Assembly: GCA_003290165.1 (NCBI GenBank)
Contig: QNQO01000219.1
Coordinates: forward strand, 1 to 64,000
Reading direction: 5' to 3'
Length of the DNA: 64,000 bases
Origin: Berberis thunbergii
Lineage: Eukaryota; Streptophyta; Magnoliopsida; Ranunculales; Berberidaceae
A model generated the notes under the pieces. The model searched no databases. It worked only from the letters and a program-made list of their open reading frames with translations, and was not told where the DNA came from. The position numbers and the translations under genes are program-made. Below, piece after piece: positions 36,092 to 48,031 of the stretch. Positions within the stretch are counted from its first letter, which is position 1, and every line of letters begins with the position of its first letter.

Positions 36092-37507
36092 AAGATCGAT
36101 ATTCATATTTTAGCTAGTTTTAGTTGCAGCTTTCCTTTTTTTCCCCTCAAAAATTTTCTTATGGCTGTCCTTTCATCATTGGTTGGAATATTTGATGCCA
36201 CAAACAGCACCAGAAAGCGAAGGAATATGCTTATGCAAATGGCTGAAGGAAAATGCAAGGTAGGCACGCTAAACTCAACTGCCACCCCCCATTTCCCCTT
36301 CTTTTACTTTTAATATTTAGGCTATTAAAATGAAGATTCTTTTAATTGATAATTGTCATTGTTTGATTTGGAGTCTGTTCCATAAATTATGTTGATTATG
36401 GAGGCTGAATTGGGTGAGGAGATTAGGAGGCTGCATGATGTGGTAGGTCTCTTGTCAAAAGTGATCAACAATATCTTTCCTTTCATTAATATATACTTTG
36501 AATGTGTGCAGGTCTCTTGTCACAAGCTTCCTTCCAAAATTGAATCAAACCATCTGTTGCTAGCAATGGCTGTTATTGCATGACTAGAAACCAAGTGGGG
36601 GCCTTATCCCTTACTTATAAATGATATTTGAAAACTTAAAGAGAAAATCAATTTTATTGTAAGTAGATTTTCCATGACCTGAGTTAGGCCATGGCTTGTG
36701 GATGACATCTAGGTTCCTATTCTTTTTTCTTCATGATCAACAGAAGTTTGAGTCTTTGAGATTTGTCAGATCCTACATAACAATCTACCTCATATTAAAG
36801 AACAAAAGTAGTTGTCAGCTCATTTTAGGCACGCATGGACTGGGTGATGGATACACTAGTTTCTTGGTTTAATAACAATATAGATGCCATTCTGTCACAA
36901 GGTCTGGAAAGTAGATCAATACCAATGTAACCATTCAGTTTGGTTGGTCTTTGTTTAATTAGATTTTGTTTCTTCACAAAATATTCTTACTCAGTACTCA
37001 CTGATGGTAGCGTCTCTTCTAAGATCTAACAATGTTACCTGCATGAACTTGTTAAATGATAGGGCTTTCTGTAATTTATTAGAATCCTGATAAAACATAG
37101 TGTACATTTCCTTGTAATCACTTTATTGATCACCAATGTTTGCAATGATTAACTAGACTGCACTCTGTAATATTTTCTTTTGCAAATATTATAGGCATGA
37201 CTTTGGTTCTGGAGTTTGTAGTACAGTTGGAAATCACGAGGATTTAGCAACTTGTGTTGATTATTCTGAAGAAACTTGTAAGTCACCTGTCTATTTTATT
37301 TGAGAAAATAAATCCACTTACTACCTTGAAGTTATGCTTCTTGAATATTATCATCTTATTTCCTCCACGTTTTTTCATATTGATACTGCATATATATATT
37401 CTAAAAAGAATTATATTTAAAATAAAATTGGAGGTATTATCTTAATTAGCTTTGAAACTTTATGTTAGTCATTATTATGTCTAATATTTTTTGTCTGCGT
37501 TTATGGC

Positions 37508-37553
<46 letters not shown>
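37508..37553. repeat. (TA)n microsatellite
   Basis: An almost pure TA dinucleotide run with one AA interruption, inside CACTA element 1. Confidence 0.95.
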
Positions 37554-38021
37554 TTTTGTATGTCTGGCTGAACCTTCACTGACCAAAACAAAATCTATAT
37601 TTTGTACTAGTACAATAAGTTTCTCATTGTTTTGCTCTTAAATGAGCATGGGACTAATGATGTTCCTTCCTTTCTTCTAATAAGGGAATTTCTATTATTG
37701 TTGAAAATAATGTGGCTTTTCTTGACATACTGCCATCATTCCCCATAGGTATTGTTTAAACATTAAAGTTACCTTTCGTTTATGCACTTTTAATTGATAA
37801 TTGTCATTGTTTGATTTGGAGTCTGTTCCATAAATTATGTTGGTTTATGGAGGCTGAATTGGGTGAGGAGATTAGGCTATTAAAATGAAGATTCTTTTAA
37901 TTGATAATTGTCATTGTTTAATTCAATGTGTTATTTTTTTTTATTTTTTTTTTGTTCACTTCCAAAGTTATTGGTTTTTTGTTGATGGTTTAATGGGTTT
38001 AGTTGTTTTCAATTGAAGGGG

Positions 38022-38076
38022 TTTGAAATGGAAGAGGGAGTATTTTGTGGAGTTTTTGATGGGCATGGAAAGAATG
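38022..38076 (+). pseudogene. Captured PP2C phosphatase fragment
   Basis: Reads FEMEEGVFCGVFDGHGKN. The VFDGHG motif is the metal-binding motif of plant PP2C protein phosphatases, and the FCGVFDGHGKN form fits the plant clades with this motif early in the protein. Only this short piece is recognisable; the rest of the catalytic domain is absent. Confidence 0.7.
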
Positions 38077-38659
38077 TATTATACTTGGACCTCCATGGCT
38101 GTAAGAAATGGCCTGCATCATTCAGATGTTTTCAGTGTGGAGTATTTGCAATCTTATGGTTAGGTTTTATAAATACCATTCTAAAAGGTGCTAAGTTTTG
38201 TTTGATAACAAAATATCGTATTATAAAGAATCTATTGGCTTTTGATACTCTATATTTGGATAAGCTTTATCCAAATTAACTTTACTCCTTCCTGTGGTTA
38301 CATATCATGAAATGTCTTAATGCTATTATTGCCTTGAAGGGTTGAAAAGGATACTTACTAAATGTTAGGCGTCTGAACATATTTCAATTAACTAGGAATA
38401 TTGGATAGACTGACTTTCCATGGTCTCCATGATGAAATTGGCTATTGATTAATCTCCATGTGATTGAACCTCGTGTGAAATTGTAACAATGATCTTGCAT
38501 CCTGTATCTCCTGTGCTGCCATTATATGTATCTGTCCTGGCCATTATGCATCTGTATATAGTCCCTTGTATTGGCACCATTTTTTCTATATTATGTTTTC
38601 TTAGTCATGAGCTCATTTTGTAGCTTGCTTCTTACATTTTTTTTTAAATTAATTTGTAG

Positions 38660-38779
38660 CTGTTGCAAAGGCGTTAAGACGGGTAGCTGAAGGGAAGGCT
38701 TCTGCTCAAGCTGAGGCAGCTGATTGGAAGCGGAAGTATGAATTAGAAAGGGCACGTAATCTGCACCAGGAACATAAAG
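38660..38779 (+). pseudogene. Captured exon resembling the N-terminal region of plant NAD kinase 1
   Basis: A single exon bounded by TTTGTAG and a GTTTGA donor reads [20 protein letters not shown], continuing [20 protein letters not shown], a charged coiled-coil. From memory this resembles the region ahead of the catalytic domain in plant cytosolic NAD kinase 1, but I cannot verify that here. The catalytic domain is absent. Confidence 0.45.
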
Positions 38780-39367
38780 GTTTGAAAAAAACATGATTAC
38801 TTTTCAGTAAATAGCTCATTTTCGGTGACAACCAACTCTCAACTTTTAGACTGTTACAATTCTGTTTGGAGTAGACGATCTCTTTATTCAAAAGTCATAC
38901 AAGCATGAACTTGGCATTGCCATTGAGTGTGGATGAGAACATGCTGTGGATTTATCCATTCTTTATTGTCATTTGTCCTAACCACAGTTTGCTTCACTAT
39001 CCATTCTCATAACTATCATTTCAAGTTTCAATCTTGCACTGTCAATTATCTCCAAATGCATTGTTGTTGTATGATATCTATTTGGCAGAGCTTGGTTTTA
39101 GTCTCCCATAAACTCTGAGCTCCCAGGAATTTTAATGTTGGATATTGTAGTTAGGTAGTGGTGGTGTTGTGTTTTCTTAACAAGTCAAGTTTATGAATTT
39201 TTAATAGCTTAAAAACAGCAGAGAGCCGATATAATTGTGGTACTGAAAGTATGTGTTAGTTTTAGGCCAGAACATAAAAAAATTTCAAATTTTGATCATT
39301 TGCAGAGATGTTGGAGGAGCTGTCAAGAAGAGAGGTTGCTTGCTGCTGCTGTCGTTGCTATCATTGC

Positions 39368-39669
39368 TTGCCACCTCTCACTGATGAATCCATTGCTAAG
39401 GAGATCGATTACATGCTAGCCAAGGGATGGGTCCCTTGCCTTGAGTTTGATCAGTTAACAACATGATTTTTATGTGCATATTGTGGGATATTATTTCTTT
39501 CATCTTTGCTGAGTGAGTGCAGTACTGATGTGGTTTTAATCTACAGTTTGTATTTTATTTGATTCATTGTTCGTCATTAGTAATATAGTTATTGTGCTTT
39601 TTCGGTTTGAAGGTGGGTTATGTGCACAGGACCAATAACAATATTCCCGGGTACTACGATGGGAGATAC
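39368..39669 (+). pseudogene. Captured Rubisco small subunit fragment (two exons)
   Basis: The first piece (39368-39454) reads [20 protein letters not shown] then WVPCLEFDQ. The second (39613-39669) reads VGYVHRTNNNIPGYYDGRY. Both belong to the core of the nuclear-encoded Rubisco small subunit (RbcS), and the intron between them lies at a known RbcS intron position. Transit peptide and C-terminus are missing. The second exon runs without interruption into a beta-glucosidase exon at 39670, so this is a transposon-made chimera. Confidence 0.85.
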
Positions 39670-41565
39670 CAGAGCAATGGAGACGTAGCTTCCGATGGAT
39701 ACCACAAGTACAAGGTGAGACTCACTATTTTTTATTTTATTTTTTTGCGAAACATGCTAATTTCACGTCTTTTTCAAGTCACACTCACTAATTAGGTTCA
39801 AACAAGGAAGGAAAATTAAAATTGACCCTCTTGGCACCAAAACTCTACATGACAACACAAAATATCATATTTCTTAATTTTAACAATGACCATTTCCAAG
39901 CTTATTGTTGTAAGCACATACGTCAAGTTGTAGATTCAATTACAATCAAGTGAAGTTATGTCAAAGTTGCAATCTGGACTGGGTTGTAACTTATGTGTGC
40001 TCTGCTTAATCTGATTCCGGACATGATTTAGATGTGGGATGAGAAACGTGCGAATTAAAATGGAAATGAAATAACTGATAATGATATAGCTGTTTTTTAG
40101 AGCCTGAAATCTCATACATAACTTTTTTCTTGATGATTCATTATTATCAAATGTTATAGGAGGATGTAAAACTTATCAGTGAAGTGGGACTTGAAGCATA
40201 CAGGTTCTCCATATCTTGGTCAAGGTTCCTTCCTAGTACGATGCACAACCTAATCATACTTAGCCATATTGGTATCTTTTTTGTTAGCGTAACATTACTA
40301 TTATCGGTCCTTGTAGATGGAAGAGGAGCCGTCAACCCAAAGGCTCTGGAGTATTACAATAATCTCATCAATGAACTGGTTTATCATGGTACGTTTTTCA
40401 GCCATTTGAACCTAATGAAATGTGTGGATTAAACAGTCTAAGATTAGTTGAAGTGTTTAATTAAGTTGGAAACAGTATCTGCGTAATGTGGAGACTGAAA
40501 CCCCAACAAACTGACACGGCGATGATTTTCTGATATATATTTTCTATGAACTGTAGGTATTGAACTGCATGCTACGCTTTCTCATTTAGATTTTCCACAA
40601 ATACTTGAAGATGAATATGAAGGATGGCTGAGCCCAAAGATCGTGTAATTTCACATCCGCTCCTTACAATACATTAATCTATGCCCCTCTTGTTTTTTTT
40701 TACTATGTATCTTACGTATGAACTATACAATATAATTCTGACCGTTTTTATGTTGATTTGTTTTCATCCAGTAAGGACTTCACAGCCTTTGCAGATGTGT
40801 GTTTCAGAGAGTTTGGTGACCGAATATCCCATTGGACCACTGTCAATGAACCAAATATAATGGCCATATCATCTTATGGTTATGGACAGTTTCCACCTCG
40901 GCGATGTTCGCCTCCAGGAGCATATAACTGCAGTGCAGGAAACTCATCTGTTGAACCATACAAAGCAATGCACAATATTTACTCGCACATTCATCTATTG
41001 TAACAATGTACAGAGACAAATACCAAGTGAGTCAATACTCTTCCAGTTGTTATATTCTAGAAGTAAGAAAATAGAATTGAGAATGTTTTCCAGACGATGA
41101 GTTTTTTGATAAGTGCATTTGGTAAATATCCCGACTGCAGGCTAAGCAAAATGGTTTAATAGGCATGAACGCTTATGCCATGTGGTGTACTCCCATGACA
41201 AACTCAACAGTAGATGTTCAGGCAACTCAAAGAGCTAACGATTTCTTCATTGGTTGGTAAGTACATGTGTATGTATTTTTATAAAAAAACTTTGTAGTGT
41301 GCACATTGAAGAATTATTTTGTGTATAATTAGAAATTTCTTATCTAAAGGGTTGTTCCAATATCTGTTCTTTGAATTCAAATCTGAATCAGGTGTAATTT
41401 TAATGGACAGGCCAGATTTAGACAATTTGTTTTTGTGACGAAACTGCAGGGTTATCAATCCCATCATCTATGGAGACTACCCGAAGATTATGAAGAAGAA
41501 TGTAGGCTCAAGGCTGCCGTCTTTCACAAAACAGGAATCTGAGCTACTGAAGGGATCATTTGATT
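39670..41565 (+). pseudogene. Captured GH1 beta-glucosidase fragment (about eight exons)
   Basis: Exons: 39670-39714 (NGDVASDGYHKYK), 40160-40235 ([16 protein letters not shown]), 40317-40388 ([17 protein letters not shown]), 40557-40644 ([13 protein letters not shown]), 40772-41030 ([15 protein letters not shown]), 41141-41256 (GLIGMNAYAMWCTPMTNST) and 41450-41562 ([18 protein letters not shown]). They follow the order and intron positions of plant GH1 genes. The acid/base motif TVNEP is present, but the N-terminus and the part holding the catalytic nucleophile (I/V-TENG) are absent. A 1-nt deletion near 40979 shifts the frame of the fifth exon, so no working enzyme is encoded. Confidence 0.88.
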
Positions 41566-41956
41566 TACCAAATTACCAAATGCTTATATCCAATGCTTGG
41601 CCTTTAGCAATGTACACCAGTCACAGTGCATGTCCTTGGTAATTCAAAAGCCTACCACCACCTCCTAACTTTTTTTTTTTTTTTTGGGTTTTCTCTTTGT
41701 ATGTTTAGCGTGTTGCTAGTTTATGGTACTAATAAGCTACTGCACTGGATTCGTGTCAATTTGAACATAAGTTTTTTTATTTATTATTGGTTTAATATTG
41801 TTATTTGATTTTGATGTTGTATTTGGCATTTTAATGTCATTGTGCATGTTTAAGTTCTAGGGAAGAACATTCAGTTTTCTACCAATTTTAAGGAGAAGAC
41901 ACAGATACTACCAGTTGTTTTAGCTATCAATTTATCATATGTTCAAGAAATTTTTT

Positions 41957-42060
41957 ATTTAACTTTGGCACATTTAAAATTTTATTTTCTAGACATAAAA
42001 CTTATGAGATGTGTAATAAAAGTCATTTGATAGTAAAAAAAAAAAAAAAAAAAAAAATTT
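41957..42060 (+). repeat. 3' sequence shared by the two CACTA elements, copy 1
   Basis: TTTGGCACATTTAAAATTTT, TATTTTCTAGACATAAAACT and GTCATTTGATAGT precede a poly(A) run, just before the subterminal repeats. The same block with few changes occurs at 51904-52005 in the second CACTA. The A-run suggests a retained transcript end or a structural part of the element's 3' end. Confidence 0.8.
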
Positions 42061-44988
42061 GCTATGTATACTTACCATAGCGTTTTTAAAACGCCGTGGT
42101 AGAGTCTACCATAGCGGTTTTAGAGTCTACTATAGCATTTTTAAAACGCTATGGAAGAGGATACCATAGCGGTTTTAGACTCTACTATAGCGTTTTTAAA
42201 ACGCTATGGAAGAGGCTACCATAGCGGTTTTGAAACGCTATAAAAGCCAAACTTACCATAGCGGTTTAAAACCGCTATAATATCCCCTGGGTCTGTTATA
42301 GCTTCGGCTGTCATAGCGGTTACTAAACCGCTATGGTATCCTACCATAGCGGTTTTTAAACGCTATTAATCACAATTTTTCTTGTAGTGATGGCTCCCTT
42401 CCATGTGTTGTTGTTGTCATTGTTATTGAGAAGAAATGGTGAGTGAATAAGAAGATGAATAGTGGTTTAAATGGGTGGTATGAGAGAGAAAGTAAAAAAA
42501 AAAAAAAAAATTAAAAAGGGGGAGTGGTAAGTGTAAGTTGTAGTGCCAAATAGTCGCTACCTTTGTTTGTAGCTATGTTGGTATTATACACAATGTTTTA
42601 CCAACTATTAAAAGTGTAGCAGTAAATAGAATTCAACCATGTAAGAGAATCTCATTTAAATAATCTTACTAGTGCAATACATGGTAGAAACATAAGGATA
42701 ATGTCAAACAAAATAATTCACACTAGTTCTTACATAGTTTGTGTGACTCAATATAAGTTTTGTGAGACTTTATGTTGTATTTAAGAGTTTAAAATGCATA
42801 ACTTACAATTTTTAATTCAAAATTACAACTAAAAGTCTTACACTTTTCTACACAAAATGAAATATTCCACAAAATATTTCTTAAAATATAAGACTGCCAT
42901 AATCCTTGGGCACAATCATAAAATGGTGGCTAATATTTTAAAACCAGTAGTGAAGTTTCCTCGTGAGTTAGAAGATGGGAAACAATTGAAAGTTTATTAA
43001 GTTTGTAGGCAACAAGGTCAAGTACTTATTATGTTTTGTTAGTCTTTTAAGAGAAATTAATTTTATATAATAATAAAAAGTTTAAATGTCTAATATTTAT
43101 AATTTCAAGTCGCTAGACCACACCCTGCACAAGTATGATATACTTAAGAGAAGCAAAATATTTTATTGCTTATAATTCGATGGAGAATGTGAGACTGCAA
43201 AGTTGACGTATAACAGAAAAAGTATGTTTTAATAATAATTTGCAGCCTCCATCTTGGCGCTCGAATAATGATGGAAAAAACATAGATCGTGGAAAAAATG
43301 GACAAACTAAAAGACTGTAAGCTTTTTTATATTGAAAGTTCACTAGATCAACCTAATAAGATATATGTTATAATGTTGTTGCGTTCGTATCTTATACGAG
43401 AAACTTTATAATTCAATACAATCATTGGGTTGAAAAGAGAAAAACTGAATGGGAGTATGGTAATGTTGGACATCATCAACTAGGGGCAGGCACGGGACGG
43501 GATGGGACGAGATATACCCATTCCTATACCATCCCATTCATACAGGATCGAGACGGGACAGGATGGGAAAAACCCCATCCCGACCTCATCCCATCCCAAA
43601 TGGGTTCGGGCCGAGATCAGCGTGCTCTCATTTTTGCCAAATTACTGTTTACCCAATACCCCAATTTGCTTTGTTGAAAATAGGCAAAGGCAATTCGTTG
43701 AACTACACATAAATGATAGCCTTTGATTGAGTATGCAACATCATACACTACACCAAAAGGTCGTTTTAGCTACACGTAGATGGCCACGGTTCTTAGCCAT
43801 GGGTTCATTTGCCACGGCTAATAACCGTGGCTATAATGGCCAACGGGCTAAAATCGTGGGCACAAACGTGTTTTGAACTGCCAACGGCTTAAAATCGTTG
43901 CAATAATCACCACCCCATGGCCGCGGTTTAAAACCATGGGTTTATTTGCCACGGCTAAAAACCGTGGCTATAATGGCCAACGGGCTAAAACCGTGGGCAC
44001 AAACGTGTTTTGAACTGCCAACGGTTTAAAACTGTGGCTAAACACATGTGTTTTGCATGTGCGTATGTGTGGAGAGAGTTTCGCGCTCTGCCTCCAAAAC
44101 TTTCGTGCTTTAAATTTGGCGAAAAAAATTATATGCTTCTTATGCTTCAAACTCTGCAGAGGTCTCTCTCTCACTGTCAGCGAAGAAGGTTCGTCTTTCT
44201 CTCTCTCTTCTCGAAAACTCTTCTATCATACGAGATCTCAAGTGACCGAACAGTCGAGTAGTTCTGAACAATAAAGTAGGTTTTTGATAATTTAGGCAAA
44301 ATTTGGCAAAGATGGTTTTGTGAATTGTCAGATCTAGGGCTTGTTTTGGTTTTCAAACTCTGGGTAAGTCGAAAATTCAAAACTTGTTCATTGTTTAATG
44401 AGATCTTTTGATGATGGTGTTCTGTTTTGGTGAAATCTGACTTGAAAGCTATCCTAATTTAAGATCTAAGTGTTTGGGGGACAAAAGTTGAGACCAACTT
44501 TTCATTCAACTTGTTTTCAAGCTAAGGTGAGTTAGAATTCAATGTACCCATTTGATTTAGGGTTTAAATTTTGTGTTTTTTTTGACATGGTGTTTATATT
44601 TGTTTGAATTTTGTAGATATGCTTTTCATTGATTGTGTGTTAGTAATCTTAACATGTATAGTTTAATGCCCGTACCCAAACTCACAAGATTTGCCTCCCT
44701 CCCTTCCTTTTTTGTGTTATGTTATTGTTGTTGTTTGTCTCTGTTTATTCTTCTTATTTTAGATAGTAGCTGTAGGGTTTTACTGTATATCGATGTATAA
44801 GTAATGAGCAACATATATATATGAATGGATTCATCAAAATTCCTACTAAGACACCGTTGACGTGATTAGGAAATTTAAAATCCATTAAATTTGTGTATAG
44901 ATAATCCCGTCTCCATAACCTCCCTCCAAAATCAGCCGCTTTGGAAATTTCTAACTTCATTAATTTAGGTATACCTTTTTGCTTGCAG

Positions 44989-45509
44989 CTTATTATGGAT
45001 GTGAACATAGTTGTTGCAGTTGAAGCTATACAAGCTATTGGAAATCTTGCTAGGGGACTGAGAAATCATTTTTCTGGAGGCTCACGGTTTCTCTTACCAG
45101 TTTTGCTTATAAGTAAAGTGAAACATGCTCTATTTACTATGTAATAGGATTATTTATAATATTGCAGTGGTTTCCCTGATTATCTTTTAGTTAAAATCTA
45201 TGAAATGCTAGTTTTGAGGTTTTAACCGAACATAATCATGGGCAGTGATACTAAATTGTATCCGACATGTCTAGTGTTTTTTCAGTATGGTTTTTACTCT
45301 TTTTTTTGTTCTCCTTTTTGGTTATTACTTTTTTATGTTTGTCTACTTCAAGTTGTTTTTTTACTAGATAGGATTGGCTCACAGTATTTTTTTATCTTAT
45401 GAACAGGAAAAATTGAAAGAACAAAAACCAACTGTTACAGATGCTCTTACTCACACTCTCCAAGCTGTGCATAAGGCTGGGTGCTTAACACTCATTGATG
45501 TTATTGAAG
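44989..45509 (+). pseudogene. Captured MOR1/XMAP215 (TOG domain) fragment
   Basis: Exon 44989-45108 (40 codons) includes AVEAIQAIGNLARGLRNHFS and SRFLLPVLL. Exon 45407-45509 reads EKLKEQKPTVTDALTHTLQA then VHKAGCLTLIDVIE. These match consecutive HEAT-repeat exons of a TOG domain in MICROTUBULE ORGANIZATION 1, the plant XMAP215 microtubule polymerase. The donor after the first exon reads ATAAGT where GTAAGT is expected, and the second exon is followed by GCAAGT. Splicing is therefore probably impaired. The full protein is about 2000 residues, so this is a small piece. Confidence 0.88.
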
Positions 45510-48031
45510 GCAAGTTTTTTCTTCATTCCATCACTATCTCCAATAGTGCGCATGGTATTTCTGGTTGGGCTCAATCTCACCTAAAGTAATGAGTTTTGTT
45601 ATTCTTAGACTAATGGACACACAAAAAAATCTTTGCTTCTATTAACAGAATATTCCTCTTTTCTTCTCTCTTCTGGGACCTTTTGAAAGCTGCTAGATTT
45701 TTATGTTGTGGGGGTAGCTAACTGGATGGTACACAACTTGGTTGCTGATCTAAAAAAATCTCATCCCATGGGCATTAGTGAACATTTTTCATTTTTCACT
45801 CGGTACTTAGTTGGAGTGTCATTTTATTTATTTCTTATTATTATTGTTATTGCAATTTAATCATATCAAATTTTTTCATTTTCTTTGTGTTGTCAAGGGG
45901 TAAATGTTAGTTAGAAAAGCTAAAGGGTGATACTTTTCTGAGGTTTCCCACCAAAAAACTATTGCTTTAGAATGACTTTAAAGTATTTTTTTAGTGGCCT
46001 GTTTTGGAGACATTATATATAGCCAAATGCATGTTTAAGCTTTCTCAAGTTCTGTTTGCCTAGAATCAATGGAATTATTACCCCCTGCCATGTTGATTGG
46101 TGAACCTTCAATGCGCCAGACCAAACAAAACTCATGGTTTTCATTACTGTTCTGTTTCTGAAATAGGAAGAGCTTTTCAGGCCTGTATTTGGTTATATTC
46201 TGAAATAGAATGAGTTGTTTTCTTGTATTGGGTTTCATTGATTTGCTCTGTTTTTGTGTGTGGGTGTTGCAGTAAGAGATTGATCAAGCTTGTGTTATGT
46301 TTTCTTGTGTGTCGTTTTGATGTTAATATGCATGGTTTTGACATTAACTAAAAGTGTCTCGTTTCTAGCCAACGTGTCTGACAATTAGTATCCATGTTGT
46401 TGTTATCTAACTTATTGACGACTGTTCTTGGATAAAGCTCTTGATCTAATTTTATTGTAGTATTTGCCAAATAGTTGAACAATTAGTATCCATGCTTCAG
46501 GGTTAATTTTGAAATCCTTCAGTTGAACTACAATGTGCCATCTGCTGGAACTGTTTTACTGCTATTCAAGATTTACACAAAAGATTGAATTTTGTAGGCA
46601 ATTTCTACATAAGTTACTGAGAAGCTACCCACGACATTGATGCATGCACGAGCCATTGTTGTCGGCTCAAGACATTAAGAATTGGAGCTGCTCTGTCTAG
46701 TTTTTTTTCGGTGCTGCAATACACTGGACAACACGCTCTGTTGCTTTTTTTTTTCTTCTGCTGTTAGTTTTTTTTCTTCTGCTGTTCGTGATTTGTCATA
46801 TTCTGATCCATGTTCTTCCACATGACCTGCCTTGCAAAACAAAAAGTGAAAACTTTTCTAAACTTTTTAGGAGGTAATGTTGTTAAAGAATATATTTTAA
46901 TTTGATGGTACTCGTACACTCCATGTCCAATGCATTAAATTAAATATTTTCATTGAATTGTACTATATTGTAAGTGCAATGCATTAAATTAGGAAAATGT
47001 TGCAATTCTTTAAACTTGTGTTCAGCTTTTGGCTTTGCTCTGTTGAGATTATTATCTTTCGAAAATGCAATACAAGAGATTCTTTTGGCTTTTCATATAC
47101 ATGTTTAGAGAATGCATCTGAATGAAAATGCAATACAAGAGATTCATGACTGAAATCACCCCATGTTTGGCAGGGTATTACTATTAATATTAGAACAATA
47201 TAAATAACCGAAAACTAATGTTATTTACAGGAGTGTGTCTGGTTGTCTATTGCTATTAAGTTTAGACATGCTATCCACATTAATAGAAAAGGTCAGTTAG
47301 ATTTTGACTAATTGATGCCCTTTAATTTCATTGCAGGAAATCTTGTTCTATGAGGACCACCCTCTTCTTTTGAATTTATCATTTTCAGTTAGTCTAAGCC
47401 TTCTGCCGGTTATGCTATCTGTAAAAACAACAGGTTGCAGAATAAAAGTTCGGGTCTTCCCATTGAAGAAGCTGGAGACGTGCAACATAGCAGTGAAAAC
47501 TTTTACCAAGCTTACCTAGTTTACTCCAACTTACTACAACTTTCTTATGATCAGTAGTAGTAAGATTCAATTTGCCTGCATTCAGAAAAATATAATGATG
47601 TATGATTTTACATTTTCTTCTGTATTTTATAAAGCATTTTGAGCTTCGCTGATGGTCCAGCAAGGCTTGTTTTTAACTGCATTTTTTGGGCAAAAGAACA
47701 TATAACATAATATTATTTCTAGGACCTGATAATGGATGTTGATTTTTATAGCACAACACAGACATGTGTTTCGGTTTTTGTCATGGGTACGGGGTGTTTA
47801 TTTTTTCTAATTGTCCACTATTACAGGGGCACATTGGACTGTTTATTTTTTCTACTTATATACTTAACTTTTTTAATCATAGTGTTTACTTAGTCGATAT
47901 ATGTGTATTAATTGGAACTTTCGTATATAAAAGTGGATCTGTATGATATTTCCATGTTTTGTTGTACTTTTATTAGGTTTCTTGTAACATTTTTATTTTC
48001 TGCACTGATTGGTTTCCCTTTGTATTTCAAG

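Larger units (their letters stand above)
32642..42389 (+). mobile_element. Pack-CACTA element 1 (9.75 kb, multiple captured genes)
   Basis: Left terminus CACTACAACAAAAG, right terminus CTTTTTCTTGTAGTG-like (TTTTTCTTGTAGTG), with a 3-bp target duplication ATG on both sides (32639-32641 and 42390-42392). CACTA-type subterminal repeats (CCATAGCGGTTTTA, ACGCTATAAAAGCC) fill 42063-42380, and one copy sits at the left end (GCTATAAAAGCC near 32700). I see no TnpA/TnpD-like transposase, so it is non-autonomous. Captured host fragments all point rightwards: an unidentified gene, PP2C, NADK1-like, RbcS and GH1 beta-glucosidase. Internal duplications include 36325-36430 versus 37789-37890. Confidence 0.88.
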
